From Deinococcus sp. Leaf326 (lineage in GTDB: Bacteria; Deinococcota; Deinococci; Deinococcales; Deinococcaceae): a stretch of 64,000 nt of DNA. Below, in pieces: positions 1-12,175 of this stretch (its first letter is position 1; each line of letters opens with the position of its first letter). Made by a program: the position numbers and the translations under genes. A model generated the notes under the pieces. The model ran no database searches. It had not been told where the DNA came from and saw nothing but the letters and a program-made list of their open reading frames with translations. The DNA lies in NCBI RefSeq assembly GCF_001424185.1, contig NZ_LMOM01000032.1, forward strand, positions 186,001 through 250,000, in the 5' to 3' direction.

Positions 1-7
1 TCCGGGC

Positions 8-1018
8 ATGATCCGCAATGTCACCCTGGCAGAAGTGGCCCGCGAGGCCGGGGTGTCCCCCAGCACCGTCTCGCGCATCCTGAACGGTACCGCGCGCGTG
101 AAGGGCGACAAGGAACTGTCGGTGCGCCGTGCCATCGACCTGCTGGGCTACCGACCCAACGCCTTCGCGCGTGGACTGGCGACTGGAGCATCGGGAAGCA
201 TCGGGGTCCTCACCCAGGACATCGCCAGTCCCTTCTACAACGACGCCCTGAGCGGCATTGAGCGCGGGCTGATGGGCAGTGGCTACTCGCCCATCATCAT
301 CAGCGGGCATTGGCGGACCCATGAAGAGGAACATGCAGTCGAGCTCCTCCTCGCGCGCCGGGTCGAGGCCCTCATCGTGCTGGGCGGCCAGTTGCCGGAC
401 CAGGAACTGCGCGACCTCGCCGCGCGCCTGCCCGTGGCGGTGCTGGGCCGGCCGCTCGACCTGAGCGAATTTGGCGGAGCCAGCATCGCCCTGAACAACC
501 GGCAGGCATCACGTGATCTCGTCACGCACCTGCTCGACCGCGGCCACCGCGTCATCGGGCACATCATGGGTCTGGCCGACCAGGAAGACGCGCAGGAGCG
601 GCTGGACGGCTACCGCGAGGCGTTGGAGTCGCGCAGCGTGGCCTACGTGCCGTCGCTGGTGGTGCAGGGTGACTTCCGCGAGCCTTCGGGTTTGATCGGG
701 ATGCAGCGGCTCCTCGCGGCGCACCCCGACATCACGGCCGCGTTCTGCGCGAACGACCAGATGGCCTACGGGGCGCGGCTGGCGCTGTACCGCCTGGGCA
801 TCCGCGTGCCCGAGGACGTGTCGCTCGTGGGGTTCGACGACCTGCCGGGGTCGTGCTACACCACGCCGCCCCTCACCTCGGTTCGCCAGCCGATGGAGGA
901 GATGGGCCAGTGGCTCGCCCGCTTCGTGCTGGGACAGCTGGTGGGGGAGGCCGTGCCGCCCTTCACGCCGCGCCTGGAGCTGCAACTGCGCGAGTCGGTG
1001 GCGTCCCGGCGTCCGTGA
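8..1018 (+). CDS. LacI-family transcriptional regulator of the beta-glucan cluster
   Basis: A 336-residue LacI/GalR regulator. The N-terminal helix-turn-helix (residues about 4-25, with VTLAEVAREAGVS and STVSRILNG) is followed by the hinge and a periplasmic-binding-protein-like effector domain ending in the usual SLVGFDDLPGS and LTSVRQP segments. It sits just upstream of a sugar importer and two beta-glucan hydrolases on the same strand. The gap between them holds palindromes that fit LacI operators, so it probably represses this cluster until an oligoglucoside inducer appears. The ATG at 8 is the first in frame, but the window edge prevents a check for an earlier start. Confidence 0.9.
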   Translation: MIRNVTLAEVAREAGVSPSTVSRILNGTARVKGDKELSVRRAIDLLGYRPNAFARGLATGASGSIGVLTQDIASPFYNDALSGIERGLMGSGYSPIIISGHWRTHEEEHAVELLLARRVEALIVLGGQLPDQELRDLAARLPVAVLGRPLDLSEFGGASIALNNRQASRDLVTHLLDRGHRVIGHIMGLADQEDAQERLDGYREALESRSVAYVPSLVVQGDFREPSGLIGMQRLLAAHPDITAAFCANDQMAYGARLALYRLGIRVPEDVSLVGFDDLPGSCYTTPPLTSVRQPMEEMGQWLARFVLGQLVGEAVPPFTPRLELQLRESVASRRP

Positions 1019-1030
1019 AACCCGTTTCAC

Positions 1031-1069
1031 AGCGGTCCGGTGCCTGTGCAGCCCGGACCGCTCTTTTCT
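1031..1069 (+). terminator. Rho-independent terminator after the LacI-type gene
   Basis: A perfect 10-bp inverted repeat (AGCGGTCCGG at 1031-1040 and CCGGACCGCT at 1053-1062) with a 12-nt loop is followed by CTTTTCTG. It separates the regulator from the transporter operon. Confidence 0.8.
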
Positions 1070-1100
1070 GTCGCGTCGCCTCGACACAAACTTCGCCTTG

Positions 1101-1114
1101 AAAGAACGTTCTTT
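1101..1114. promoter_or_regulatory. Upstream palindromic operator, probable LacI-type site
   Basis: AAAGAACGTTCTTT is a perfect 14-bp palindrome with the central CG typical of LacI-family operators. It lies about 100 bp upstream of the second operator pair, a distance compatible with looping. Binding by the neighbouring regulator is inferred. Confidence 0.65.
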
Positions 1115-1202
1115 TCGCCCTGAGACGACACTTTTGGGTAAATGACCTGACTGTCTTCTGACGCTAAGACGATCTGGAACGTTTCAGGCGTCCCGCAGCG
1201 TG

Positions 1203-1241
1203 AAAGACGTTCTTGACAACGCTTTCAAGACGTCTTAAGCT
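1203..1241 (+). promoter_or_regulatory. Promoter of the importer operon with two overlapping operators
   Basis: TTGACA (1213-1218) and TAAGCT (1236-1241) are 17 bp apart and could serve as -35 and -10. AAAGACGTTCTT (1203-1214) runs into the -35 and the perfect palindrome AAGACGTCTT (1227-1236) runs into the -10. Both resemble the upstream operator AAAGAACGTTCTTT, so bound repressor would block RNA polymerase. The rest of 1019-1376 holds the terminator, the upstream operator and an untranslated leader in which I see nothing else. Confidence 0.65.
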
Positions 1242-1385
1242 CTCCCTAAGCTCAACCCAAGTGTTCCGCCGCGCAGACGTCCGAGTCTGTGTGCTTCTGT
1301 CCTGGCCGCCGGTCTTCCGGTTGGTCCTCGCCCGGCCGCCTGTTTACCTGGCCCTTCCCGCTCCCGAATCTGGAGGATGTCCCCT

Positions 1386-2645
<1,260 letters not shown>

Positions 2646-2653
2646 GCCCGGCC

Positions 2654-2715
2654 GGGGCGCCGGGGGGAGGTGGGGCGACGTTCGCTCCGGCCTCTTCTCC
2701 CGGCGCCCCTTTTTT
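2654..2715 (+). terminator. Terminator or attenuator between binding protein and permeases
   Basis: An 11-bp perfect stem (GGGGCGCCGGG 2654-2664, CCCGGCGCCCC 2699-2709) is followed by six T residues. Partial termination here would give an excess of binding protein over permeases, a known arrangement in sugar importer operons. Confidence 0.75.
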
Positions 2716-2752
2716 GTTCCGGCGCAGGGCATAGGCCGCGCAGGGGAGACAC

Positions 2753-3736
2753 ATGCTCGCAAGTCCGAAATCCAGTTCCGGCTCCCGGCCGCCGCGACGT
2801 GCGGGCGGCTGGACCGAGTTCCAGCGGCGGTACGCGCCGTACATCTTCATCAGTCCCTTTTTCGTCCTGTTCTTCATCTTCGGGCTGTTTCCGATCCTGT
2901 TCAATGCCTACCTGTCGTTCCAGGAATGGCAGCCCGGCACCGGCCTGGGGGACATGAAGTTCGTGGGGTTCCGGAACTACACCGATAACCTCACTGACCC
3001 GACCTTCTGGCTGTCGCTGAAGAACACCGGTATCCTGGCTGTGCTCTCGGGCCTGCCGCAGCACCTGCTGGCGATTCCGCTGGCCTTCGCCGTGTACGGC
3101 GGTCTCAAGAAGCTCCAGAACCTCGTGACGGCCGTGTACTTCCTGCCGTACATCACGTCCATCGTGGCGATCTCGGTGATCTTCTTCACGCTGTTCTCGT
3201 GGCAGTACGGGGTCATCAACGCGGCGCTGAACGCCCTGCACAACGTTCCTCTGATCGGCGGGCTGTTTCCGGCCGAGAAGATCAACTGGCTGGGCCAGAA
3301 GGAATACGTGCAGCCGTCCATTGCCCTGGTCGTGATCTGGCGCTACACCGGCTGGAACATGCTGCTGTATCTGTCGGGCCTCCAGGCGATTCCCAAGGAG
3401 CTGTACGAGGCGGCCTCGGTGGACGGCGCGACCGGCTGGCAGAGCTTCCGCTACATCACGTTGCCGCTTCTGCGCCCGATCATGTTCGTGGCCGTGACCC
3501 TGAGCCTCATCGGCGGGCTGCAACTGTTCGAGGAACCGTTCATCCTGACCAACGGCGGGGGCGGCGCGGGCCAGGCGGGCCTGACCACCATCATGTACAT
3601 GTACCGCACCTACGCGAGCTACTCCGACGCGGGCGTGGCGGCGGCGATGTCGTGGCTGCTGTTCCTGGTGATCGGCGCGCTGACGCTGGTGAACAATCGT
3701 CTGTTCGGCCGCAGTGGCATGGCCGGGAAGGACTGA
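2753..3736 (+). CDS. Sugar ABC transporter permease, MalF type
   Basis: A 327-residue inner-membrane permease with a cytoplasmic N-terminus and about six hydrophobic segments. The EAA loop reads EAASVDGATGWQSFRYITLPLL at about residues 222-243 and contacts the ATPase. GGGGAG lies 5 nt before the ATG. One base separates its stop from the second permease. No ATPase gene is in the cluster, so the importer probably uses a shared MsmK/MalK-type ATPase encoded elsewhere. Confidence 0.9.
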   Translation: MLASPKSSSGSRPPRRAGGWTEFQRRYAPYIFISPFFVLFFIFGLFPILFNAYLSFQEWQPGTGLGDMKFVGFRNYTDNLTDPTFWLSLKNTGILAVLSGLPQHLLAIPLAFAVYGGLKKLQNLVTAVYFLPYITSIVAISVIFFTLFSWQYGVINAALNALHNVPLIGGLFPAEKINWLGQKEYVQPSIALVVIWRYTGWNMLLYLSGLQAIPKELYEAASVDGATGWQSFRYITLPLLRPIMFVAVTLSLIGGLQLFEEPFILTNGGGGAGQAGLTTIMYMYRTYASYSDAGVAAAMSWLLFLVIGALTLVNNRLFGRSGMAGKD

Positions 3737-3737
3737 G

Positions 3738-4625
<888 letters not shown>

Positions 4626-4768
4626 GCCCCGCTTCCGGACGGATCGCGCCCCTGCCCCCCGGTCTTCCTCTCGCTCGAACTTTGCCGCGCCTCCTGCCCG
4701 TCTCTGGGAGGCTGGTCCCACCGCCCCACTACGTCCCCAACCCGAACGCCCTTGCAAGGAGCCCCACC

Positions 4769-6130
4769 ATGACCACCCTGACCACGCCCACCGGTCCCCT
4801 CACTGCCGAGGCCGCCAGCCGCCTGACCCGGCGCGATTTTCCGCAGGGATTCACCTTCGGGGTCGCCACGTCGTCCTTCCAGATCGAGGGCGCGACCTCC
4901 GAGGACGGACGCGGCCCGAGCATCTGGGACACGTTCTGCCGCGAGACCGGGCGCATCCGCGACGGCAGCAACGGCGACGTGGCCTGTGACCACTACCACC
5001 GCTGGGAAGAAGACCTCGACCTGATCGCTGGCCTGGGGGTGGACGCCTACCGCTTCAGCGTGGCGTGGCCGCGTATCCAGCCCACGGGCAGCGGGCCGGC
5101 GCTCACGGCGGGCCTGGACTTCTACGACCGCCTGACCGACGGCCTGATGGCGCGCGGGGTCGAGCCGCACGTCACGCTGTACCACTGGGACCTGCCGCAG
5201 GCCCTCCAGGACGCGGGCGGCTGGGTCAACCGCGACACCGCCCACCGCTTCGCCGAGTACGCCGGGATCATGGCCGAGCGCCTGGGCGACCGCGTCCGCA
5301 GCTACGCCACCCTGAACGAGCCGTGGTGCAGCAGCATCCTGAGCTACCTCATCGGCGAGCACGCGCCGGGCCTGCACGACCGCCGCCTCGCGCTGGCCGC
5401 GGCCCACGGGCTGCTGCTGGGGCACGGCCTAGCGGTGCCTGAGATCCGCCGTCACGCGCCGGAGTCGCAGGTGGGCATCGTGCTGAACCTTACGCCCCAG
5501 ACCCCCCTGAGTACCAACCCGGCCGACGTGCGGGCCGCGCGCCTGGCCGACGGGATGGCCAACCGCCTGTTCCTCGACCCCCTGCTGCGCGGCGAGTACC
5601 CGCAGGACGTGTTCGACGAGGCTGGGGACGACGCCCCCGAGGTGCAGCCCGGCGACCTGGAGACCATCGGCGCCGCCTGCGATTTCATGGGCGTGAACTA
5701 CTACTCGCGCGGCGTGGTGGGCGCGCAGGGCAGCGCCGTCCCCGAAGGCGCTCCCGTGACCGACATGGGCTGGGAGGTCTACCCGCAGGGCCTGACCGAC
5801 CTGCTCGTCCGGCTCAAGGCCGATTACCCCAACCTGCCCCCGCTGATGATCACCGAGAACGGCTCGGCCTACGCCGACCGCCTGGAGAACGGCGCGGTGC
5901 ATGACCCGGAGCGCGTCGCCTACCTCCAGACCCACCTCGCGGCCCTGCTGGACGCCGTGCACGCCGGAGTGGACCTGCGCGGCTACTTTGCCTGGAGCCT
6001 GATGGACAACTTCGAGTGGGCCTGGGGCTACGAGAAGCGTTTCGGGCTGGTGTACGTGGACTACGCGACCCAGGAACGTGTCCTGAAAGACAGCGCCCGC
6101 TGGTACCAGGGTTTCCTGGGCGGCCGCTGA
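4769..6130 (+). CDS. GH1 beta-glucosidase
   Basis: A 453-residue glycoside hydrolase family 1 enzyme that releases glucose from imported beta-glucosides. The acid/base glutamate lies in TLNEPW (about residue 170) and the nucleophile glutamate in ITENGS (about residue 360). The FPQGFTFGVATSSFQIEG signature is near the start and MDNFEWAWGY near the end. No signal peptide is present, so it is cytoplasmic. The ATG at 4769 follows CAAGGAG; the same frame continues upstream to 4412 inside the permease gene, which I discard. It would finish digestion begun by the secreted GH16 enzyme. Confidence 0.93.
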   Translation: MTTLTTPTGPLTAEAASRLTRRDFPQGFTFGVATSSFQIEGATSEDGRGPSIWDTFCRETGRIRDGSNGDVACDHYHRWEEDLDLIAGLGVDAYRFSVAWPRIQPTGSGPALTAGLDFYDRLTDGLMARGVEPHVTLYHWDLPQALQDAGGWVNRDTAHRFAEYAGIMAERLGDRVRSYATLNEPWCSSILSYLIGEHAPGLHDRRLALAAAHGLLLGHGLAVPEIRRHAPESQVGIVLNLTPQTPLSTNPADVRAARLADGMANRLFLDPLLRGEYPQDVFDEAGDDAPEVQPGDLETIGAACDFMGVNYYSRGVVGAQGSAVPEGAPVTDMGWEVYPQGLTDLLVRLKADYPNLPPLMITENGSAYADRLENGAVHDPERVAYLQTHLAALLDAVHAGVDLRGYFAWSLMDNFEWAWGYEKRFGLVYVDYATQERVLKDSARWYQGFLGGR

Positions 6131-6221
6131 CCCCGGCCGGACCGGTCACGACGGAGGGGCGCCTGGTCGCCCCTTCGGCGTTCTCTTCCCGCATTTCTCA
6201 CCCACTTCCGGAGGACCACCG

Positions 6222-8195
6222 ATGAAAACGCTGCTCTGCGCCAGCCTGCTGGGCGCCCTGCTCCTGAGTGCCTGCACGGCCCAGACCTCGCCCACCGCCC
6301 AGACCGTCTGGAGCGACGAATTCAGTGGAACCGGTCTGGACGCAGCCAAGTGGACCCCCCAGATCGGCAACGGCATCATGTCGGGCACCGAGTACGTGGC
6401 TGGCTGGGGCAACAACGAGCTGGAGTACTACACCGGCCGCCCCGAGAACGTGCGGGTCGAGAACGGCGAACTGGTCATCACCGCGCGCCGCGAGAGCTAC
6501 AGCGGCCCGGCGGGCAACGTCACCGCAACCTTTCCCTGGACCTCGGCGCGGCTGCGCACGGCCGGCAAGTTCAGCCGCGCCTACGGCAAATTCGAGATCC
6601 GCGCCAAGTTTCCGCGCGGCAAGGGCATGTGGCCTGCCATCTGGATGCTGCCCGAAGACCCCAGTCCCTACGGCCTCTGGGCGGCCAGCGGTGAAATCGA
6701 CATCGCCGAGGGTTGGGGCAGCAAGCCCAACAACGTGGCGCACACCATCCACTACGGCGGGCAGTGGCCCAACAACGTCTATTCGGGCACGACCGTCGAC
6801 TACCCGAACGGGGGCGCGGCGGACGAGTGGCACACCTACACCCTGGAGTGGACGCCCGGCGTCCTGAAGTGGCTGGTCGACGGTCAGGTCACCCAGACGA
6901 AGACGAGCTGGTGGAGCGCGAAGGGGGCCCCGCCCGCCGGCGACGCCGACCTGTACCCCTGGCCCGCACCCTTCGACCGGCCGTTCCACCTGCTGCTCAA
7001 CCTCGCGGTAGGGGGAAATTTCGACGGCAACCCCGACGCCACGACCCCCGACACGGCCGAGATGCGGGTGGACTACGTGCGCGTCTGGGCCATGCCCGGC
7101 GAGACGGCCAGCCCCAGCCCGCGTTCCGAGACGCGCTTTCCCTGGACGCCGGTCCCGGCCCGTGCTGCGCAGCCGGACGGCAACCTCGTGTACAACGAGT
7201 CCTTCGAGTGGCTAGATAGCGACCCGCGCGTCACCGCCGACGCCACGCACCTCGACGGCGTACCGCAGTCGGCCTACTGGACGCTGTACAAGAGCGACGG
7301 TGCCGTGACCCTGAGTAGCGACGCGGCGCAGGGCCGGGCGCTGAGGGCAGACATCACCAACGCGGGCGGCGTGAACTACGCCGTGCAGTTGCGCCAGGAC
7401 GGTCTGAACGTCGAGGCGGGCAAGAAGTATGAGGTCAGCTTCGACGCCTGGGCCAGCGCGCCACGCTCCATGATGGTCAAGGTCGGCGGCGGCCAGGACC
7501 GGGGCTTCGCGGCCTACTCGGGCGAGCAGACGGTGGCGCTGGGCACCGAGAAGAAGCGTGTGACCCTGGCCTTCGATATGAAGGGCATCACCGACGCGGC
7601 GGCGCGCCTGGAGTTCAACCTCGGCAACGCGGGCATCAACACGGTCTGGCTCGACAACGTGTCGGTGCGCGCGGTGGGCGAGGTGGCCGGCGCGCGGCCC
7701 CCGGCGGCCGACGGCAACCTGCTGTACAACGCGGCCTTCTCGCCGGCCGTGACGGGTGACGCCGGCATTCCCGGTGTGGCGGGCAGCGCCTACTGGTCGG
7801 TGTGGGAAAACGGCACGAGCGGCCTGACTCCCAGTGTTCAGGACGGCGCCGTTTCTCTCAAGGTCGCGCACGTGGACCCGGCCAACAACTGGCACGTGCA
7901 GCTCAACCAGGTAAACGTGGCCCTGGTCGCCGGCCGGAAGTACACCCTGACCTTCACCGGCCGGGCCGACAGCCCCCGCAAGGTGGGCGTGGTTGTGGGT
8001 GAGCAGGGGGGCAGCTACGCCCGTTACCTGGATGCCAGTGCCGACCTGACGCCGACGGCTCAGCCCTACATCTACACCTTCACCTCGCCGGTCACGAACC
8101 CCAGCGCGCAACTGCAGATTCTGGGCGCGTCGGGGCAGGCGGGCGACGCCTACACTCTGACCTTCCGCGACTTCCGGCTGGCGCCCGCGAACTGA
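6222..8195 (+). CDS. GH16 endo-beta-glucanase lipoprotein with two carbohydrate-binding domains
   Basis: A 657-residue secreted enzyme. The lipobox LLLSAC gives an acylated Cys at about residue 18. A GH16 laminarinase-type domain spans about residues 30-290 and carries the catalytic EIDIAEGW motif (nucleophile and acid/base glutamates). Two jelly-roll modules of the CBM4/9 type follow (about 320-490 and 505-657), each opening with NLxYN. GGAGGACC precedes the ATG. It probably cleaves beta-1,3 or mixed-linkage glucan at the cell surface and feeds the importer and GH1 enzyme. A short GGGGCG/CGCCCC hairpin (6156-6173) lies upstream. Confidence 0.9.
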   Translation: MKTLLCASLLGALLLSACTAQTSPTAQTVWSDEFSGTGLDAAKWTPQIGNGIMSGTEYVAGWGNNELEYYTGRPENVRVENGELVITARRESYSGPAGNVTATFPWTSARLRTAGKFSRAYGKFEIRAKFPRGKGMWPAIWMLPEDPSPYGLWAASGEIDIAEGWGSKPNNVAHTIHYGGQWPNNVYSGTTVDYPNGGAADEWHTYTLEWTPGVLKWLVDGQVTQTKTSWWSAKGAPPAGDADLYPWPAPFDRPFHLLLNLAVGGNFDGNPDATTPDTAEMRVDYVRVWAMPGETASPSPRSETRFPWTPVPARAAQPDGNLVYNESFEWLDSDPRVTADATHLDGVPQSAYWTLYKSDGAVTLSSDAAQGRALRADITNAGGVNYAVQLRQDGLNVEAGKKYEVSFDAWASAPRSMMVKVGGGQDRGFAAYSGEQTVALGTEKKRVTLAFDMKGITDAAARLEFNLGNAGINTVWLDNVSVRAVGEVAGARPPAADGNLLYNAAFSPAVTGDAGIPGVAGSAYWSVWENGTSGLTPSVQDGAVSLKVAHVDPANNWHVQLNQVNVALVAGRKYTLTFTGRADSPRKVGVVVGEQGGSYARYLDASADLTPTAQPYIYTFTSPVTNPSAQLQILGASGQAGDAYTLTFRDFRLAPAN

Positions 8196-8314
8196 GACGG
8201 CCTCGGGGGCCGGGGGACCATCACCCTGTTTCCCGTCCGCGCCTGCCCCTCCTTCCTGAGCCCCCGGCGAACCGTGTCTCCCGCACGGCCCGCCGGGGGC
8301 CTATCCTTGGGCGC

Positions 8315-9211
8315 ATGGTCGCTTCCGCCTCTCTGCCCCTGAATCTCCTGAGCATCCAGTCGTGGGTCAGCTACGGCCACGTCGGCAACGCCGCCGCCAT
8401 GTTCCCGTTGCAGTGCCTGGGGATCGAGGTCTGGGCCGTGAATACGGTGCAGTTTTCCAACCACACCGGCTACGGCGCCTGGACCGGGACGGTGTTCGCC
8501 CCCGAACTCGTGGCCGAGCTCCTCGACGGTATCGAGGCGCGCGGCGCCCTGCCGAGCTGTGACGGTGTTCTGAGCGGCTACATGGGGTCCGAGGGTACGG
8601 TCGCCGCCGTCGTCGCGGCCGTCGCCCGCGTGCGGCAGGCCAGCCCCGGCGCGCTGTACTGCTGCGACCCCGTGATGGGCGACGTGGGGCGCGGCGTGTT
8701 CGTGCGTCCCGAACTGCCCGAACTGATTGGCGCGCAGGCGATTCCGGCGGCCGATATCGTCACGCCCAACCAGTTCGAACTCGAACTGCTCACCGGCCGG
8801 AAGGTGGACACGCTGGAGCACGCCCTGGAGGCGGCGCGCGCGCTGCGTGATCGCCTCAACCCCGGTGGGCCGCGCATTGTGGTCGTGACCAGCCTCGTGC
8901 GGCAGGACGCGCCGGAGGGCGTGATCGAGACGTTGGCCGTCACGGGTGAGGGCGCGTGGCTGTGCCGCACGCCGCTCATCGACCTCGACCCGCCGCGCAA
9001 CGGCACCGGAGACGCTATTGCCGCGCTGTTCTTCGGCCAGTACCTGCGCTCCGGGGGCGACGTGGCCCGCGCCCTGTCACTCTCGATGAGTGCCCTGTAC
9101 GCCCTGCTAGAGCTGACCCACCGCCTCGGCACCCGCGAGATCCAGCTCGTGGCCGCGCGCGACGAGTATGCCGCGCCGGGGCGGGTCTTCGGGGCCGAGC
9201 AGATCGGCTAG
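8315..9211 (+). CDS. pdxY: Pyridoxal/pyridoxamine kinase
   Basis: A 298-residue ribokinase-like kinase of the PdxK/PdxY group, which phosphorylates vitamin B6 vitamers in the salvage route to PLP. Recognisable are [16 protein letters not shown] at the substrate site, [18 protein letters not shown], and the anion-hole/base motif [10 protein letters not shown] (about residue 231). TATCCT ends 8 nt before the ATG with no Shine-Dalgarno sequence, so a leaderless mRNA is likely. No functional link to the glucan cluster is evident. Confidence 0.9.
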   Translation: MVASASLPLNLLSIQSWVSYGHVGNAAAMFPLQCLGIEVWAVNTVQFSNHTGYGAWTGTVFAPELVAELLDGIEARGALPSCDGVLSGYMGSEGTVAAVVAAVARVRQASPGALYCCDPVMGDVGRGVFVRPELPELIGAQAIPAADIVTPNQFELELLTGRKVDTLEHALEAARALRDRLNPGGPRIVVVTSLVRQDAPEGVIETLAVTGEGAWLCRTPLIDLDPPRNGTGDAIAALFFGQYLRSGGDVARALSLSMSALYALLELTHRLGTREIQLVAARDEYAAPGRVFGAEQIG

Positions 9212-9304
9212 GCCGGGGCCGGCGCGTTGGCCCTCCCCAGGGGCCTTTCCACACATTGCGGGGGCACTCGCGGTCTGGGCTCGATCGCCGCGCGACCATG
9301 CCCC

Positions 9305-9946
9305 ATGACCAGCGACCTTCCGGCCCACGCCTTTCGCCGCGTGGACGAGACGCCCGACGAGGCCTTCTACGCCCAGCCCCGCTTCGTGACCCATATCGAC
9401 GACGGGGCGATTGCCGCCGTCACGGAGCTGTACCGTGAATATTTTCCGGCAGGCGGCGACCTGCTCGACCTCATGAGTTCCTGGGTCAGCCATCTGCCGC
9501 CCGAGGTCGAGTACGGCCGGGTGGAGGGCCTGGGCATGAACCACCGGGAACTCGCCGCCAACCCGCGCCTGAGCGGCTACGCGGTGCAGAACCTGAACGC
9601 AGACGCGCAGTTGCCCTACCCGGACACCAGTTTCGACGGCTGCGGCCTGTGCGTGTCGGTGGACTATCTCACCCGGCCGGCCGAGGTGCTGCGCGAGGTC
9701 GGCCGGGTGCTGCGGCCCGGCGCGCCGGTGGTCATCACCTTCTCCAACCGCTGCTTTCCGACCAAGGCCGTGCGGGTCTGGCACGAACTCGACGACGCCG
9801 GGCATCTCGCACTCGTCGCGGAGTTCCTGCGGCAGGCAGGCAACTTCACCGGAATCCAGACCCTCGACCGCAGTCCCCGCCGCGCCGGGCGCCTGAGCGG
9901 CGATCCGCTCTACGCGGTCGTGGGTCGCGCGGCCGGTACGCAGTAA
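9305..9946 (+). CDS. SAM-dependent methyltransferase, substrate unknown
   Basis: A 213-residue class I methyltransferase-like protein. The glycine-rich loop is degenerate (GDLLDLMSSWVSH). LNADAQLPYPDTSFDG and the following strand resemble methyltransferase_11 motifs IV-V, and LREVGRVLRPGAPVVITFSNRCFP is a typical post-motif segment. I took the ATG at 9305 (MTSDLPAH); the frame is open back to 9227, but that stretch is not conserved-looking. The substrate cannot be deduced. Confidence 0.75.
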   Translation: MTSDLPAHAFRRVDETPDEAFYAQPRFVTHIDDGAIAAVTELYREYFPAGGDLLDLMSSWVSHLPPEVEYGRVEGLGMNHRELAANPRLSGYAVQNLNADAQLPYPDTSFDGCGLCVSVDYLTRPAEVLREVGRVLRPGAPVVITFSNRCFPTKAVRVWHELDDAGHLALVAEFLRQAGNFTGIQTLDRSPRRAGRLSGDPLYAVVGRAAGTQ

Positions 9947-10039
9947 GCCTGGGCTGGGAAGGCGCTCATAAAGGCCCGGGGCGCCGGCCAACGCTTTAGA
10001 TCGCCGCGCCCATCAGTCTCCGGTCCCTACACTGCCCGG

Positions 10040-11122
10040 ATGTCCGACGACCCCGCTTCACGTACTGCCCTCATCGTGGGGTCCACCGGTCTTTCGGGCC
10101 GCACGCTGGCCCAGCTGCTGACGGAACGCGGCTGGACCGTCTACGGCCTCGCCCGGAAGCCTGCACAGGATATTCCGGGCCTGTTGCCGGTCGCCGCCGA
10201 CCTGCTCGACCCCCGTACCCTGGGTCCGGCGCTCGCGGGGGTGCGGCCCACCCACGTCTTTTTCACCTCGTGGTTGCGCCAGGAGACCGAGGCGCTGAAT
10301 ATCGATGTAAACAGCGCGATGGTCCGCAACCTGCTCGACGCCGTGCGGCCCCAGGGATCGGTACAGCATGTCGCGCTCGTCACGGGCCTCAAGCACTACC
10401 TGGGGCCGTTCGACGCCTATGCCCAGGGCGAGAGCTTGCCGGTCACGCCTCTGCGTGAGGACCAGCCGCGCCTGGACCTGCCCAACTTTTACTACGCCCA
10501 GGAGGACGAGGTCTACGTCGGCGCCGCGCGGGACGGCTTCACCTGGAGTGTCCACCGGCCCCACACCCTCATCGGGAAGGCGGTGGGCAACGCCATGAAC
10601 CTGGGGACCACCCTGGCCGTCTACGCCTCGCTGTGCCGCGCCTCGGGGCAGCCCTTCCGGTGGCCGGGGTCGGGCGCCCAGTGGTCGGGCCTGTCGGACG
10701 TGACCGATGCCCGTGTGCTGGCCGAGCAGCTCGTGTGGGCGGCCGAGACGCCCGCCGCGCATGACCAGGCCTTCAACGTGGTCAACGGCGACGTGTTCCG
10801 TTGGAGCCGCCTGTGGGGGCGGATCGCCGACTGGTTCGGCGTCGAGGCGGCCGGGTTCGGCGGCGTGGTGCATACGCTGGAAGCTGAGCTGGCCGGGCAG
10901 GGGCCGGCATGGGCCGCTCTGGCGGCGCAGCATGGACTGGCCGAGCCGGACCTGAACCGCCTCGCCTCGGCGTGGCACACCGACCTCGACCTGAGTCGCC
11001 CCATCGAGGTGATGACTGACATGTCCCGCAGCCGCGCCCTGGGCTTTTCGGTGTACCAGAACACCGAGGAGTCGTTTTTCGACCTGTTCGAGCAGCTGCG
11101 CCGCGACCGCCTGATTCCCTGA
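10040..11122 (+). CDS. PRISE-type NAD(P)-dependent short-chain reductase/epimerase
   Basis: A 360-residue extended SDR resembling the progesterone 5-beta-reductase/iridoid synthase-like (PRISE) group. It has the nucleotide-binding motif GSTGLSGRTL near residue 14, TGLKHYLGPF, and an active-site segment LPNFYYAQEDEVY in place of the classical YxxxK. Bacterial members probably reduce enone substrates; the physiological substrate is unknown. TACACT lies 7 nt before the ATG without a ribosome-binding site, suggesting leaderless expression. It converges on the WYL regulator gene 14 bp away. Confidence 0.8.
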   Translation: MSDDPASRTALIVGSTGLSGRTLAQLLTERGWTVYGLARKPAQDIPGLLPVAADLLDPRTLGPALAGVRPTHVFFTSWLRQETEALNIDVNSAMVRNLLDAVRPQGSVQHVALVTGLKHYLGPFDAYAQGESLPVTPLREDQPRLDLPNFYYAQEDEVYVGAARDGFTWSVHRPHTLIGKAVGNAMNLGTTLAVYASLCRASGQPFRWPGSGAQWSGLSDVTDARVLAEQLVWAAETPAAHDQAFNVVNGDVFRWSRLWGRIADWFGVEAAGFGGVVHTLEAELAGQGPAWAALAAQHGLAEPDLNRLASAWHTDLDLSRPIEVMTDMSRSRALGFSVYQNTEESFFDLFEQLRRDRLIP

Positions 11123-11136
11123 CCGGACCCTCCCCT

Positions 11137-12102
11137 TCAGGCGGTCTGGACCGGTGGGGCCAGGACCGCCTGAGCACGGGCCGCGACGCGCTCGACGGCC
11201 CGCAGCAGTTCGGGCGGGCCGTCCACCCGGATCTCGCAGCCCAGACCCAGCAGGAAGCCGGCGAAGGCGTCGAGGTGGTCGCGCTGACCCCGCAGGCGCG
11301 AGCCGCCGCCCTCGGGCAGAAGTTCGGTGCCCCAGCCCGAGAGCTGGGCCCGCAGGCTCTCGGGCGGAGCACCCAGCCAGACGCTGACCCCCTGGGCCTG
11401 AGCTGGGGCCGGCAGCGAGGCGCGCAGCCACGCCACGGCGTCGAAGTCGGCGGGCGGGGTAAAGGTGTCGTCCAGCACCCGCACCCCGGCCATGCGGTCG
11501 AGCCGGAAGGACCGGCGCTCGCCGCGCAGATGGCAGTGCCCGACCGCGTACCAGCGGCCGTCGAAGTGCACGGCGCGGTACAGGTCGGCCCGCCGCACGC
11601 TGCCCTCGCCCCGGCCCGAGCGGTAGCTGAACTCGATCTGCCGGCCCTGGCGCATCGCCGTCAGGAGGGTGCCCATGTGCGTGGCCTCGACCGTCACGAC
11701 CCAGGGCGCGGCGTCGAGCTGCACGGCCTGGCGCAGCGCCCGCACCTCCTCCCGCAGGGTGTCGGGCAGCGTGCGCGCCAGCTTGGCCGCCGCGAGATCG
11801 GCCGCCGGGGCGAGATCGCGCAGGCCCAGGTGTCCCAGCGCCAGCAGCCCGAGCGACAGGCTCAGGGCCTCCTCGCCGCTGAACATCAGGGGCGGCAGCC
11901 GGAAGCCGGGACGCAGGCGATACGCGCCCCCCACCCCCCGCCGGCCCTCGACCGGAATCCCCAGGTCCTGAAGGCGCGCCACGTAGCGCTGGACGCTGCG
12001 TGGGCTGACCTCTAGCACCCGGCTCAGTTCGGCGCCGGTCACGCTCTCGCGCGACTGGAGCAGCTCCAGCACAGACAGCACGCGCATGGACGGGTCGTAC
12101 AT
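11137..12102 (-). CDS. HTH and WYL-domain transcriptional regulator, YafY-like
   Basis: A 321-residue regulator. An N-terminal winged helix (about residues 7-65, with VTGAELSRVLEVSPRSVQRYV) is followed by a WYL ligand-sensing domain (about 135-215, containing VHFDGRWYAVGHC) and a WCX-like C-terminus. It is transcribed divergently from a DinB-fold gene across a 73-bp gap, so it may control that gene and itself. The start at 12102 (MYDPSMRV) is preferred over an upstream ATG at 12120. Confidence 0.85.
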   Translation of the reverse strand: MYDPSMRVLSVLELLQSRESVTGAELSRVLEVSPRSVQRYVARLQDLGIPVEGRRGVGGAYRLRPGFRLPPLMFSGEEALSLSLGLLALGHLGLRDLAPAADLAAAKLARTLPDTLREEVRALRQAVQLDAAPWVVTVEATHMGTLLTAMRQGRQIEFSYRSGRGEGSVRRADLYRAVHFDGRWYAVGHCHLRGERRSFRLDRMAGVRVLDDTFTPPADFDAVAWLRASLPAPAQAQGVSVWLGAPPESLRAQLSGWGTELLPEGGGSRLRGQRDHLDAFAGFLLGLGCEIRVDGPPELLRAVERVAARAQAVLAPPVQTA

Positions 12103-12175
12103 GCGCCCAGCTTGCCACACAAATACGACAGGTTCTGACGGGAACGCGCATTACGTTGTGGGCGGAGGAAACCCC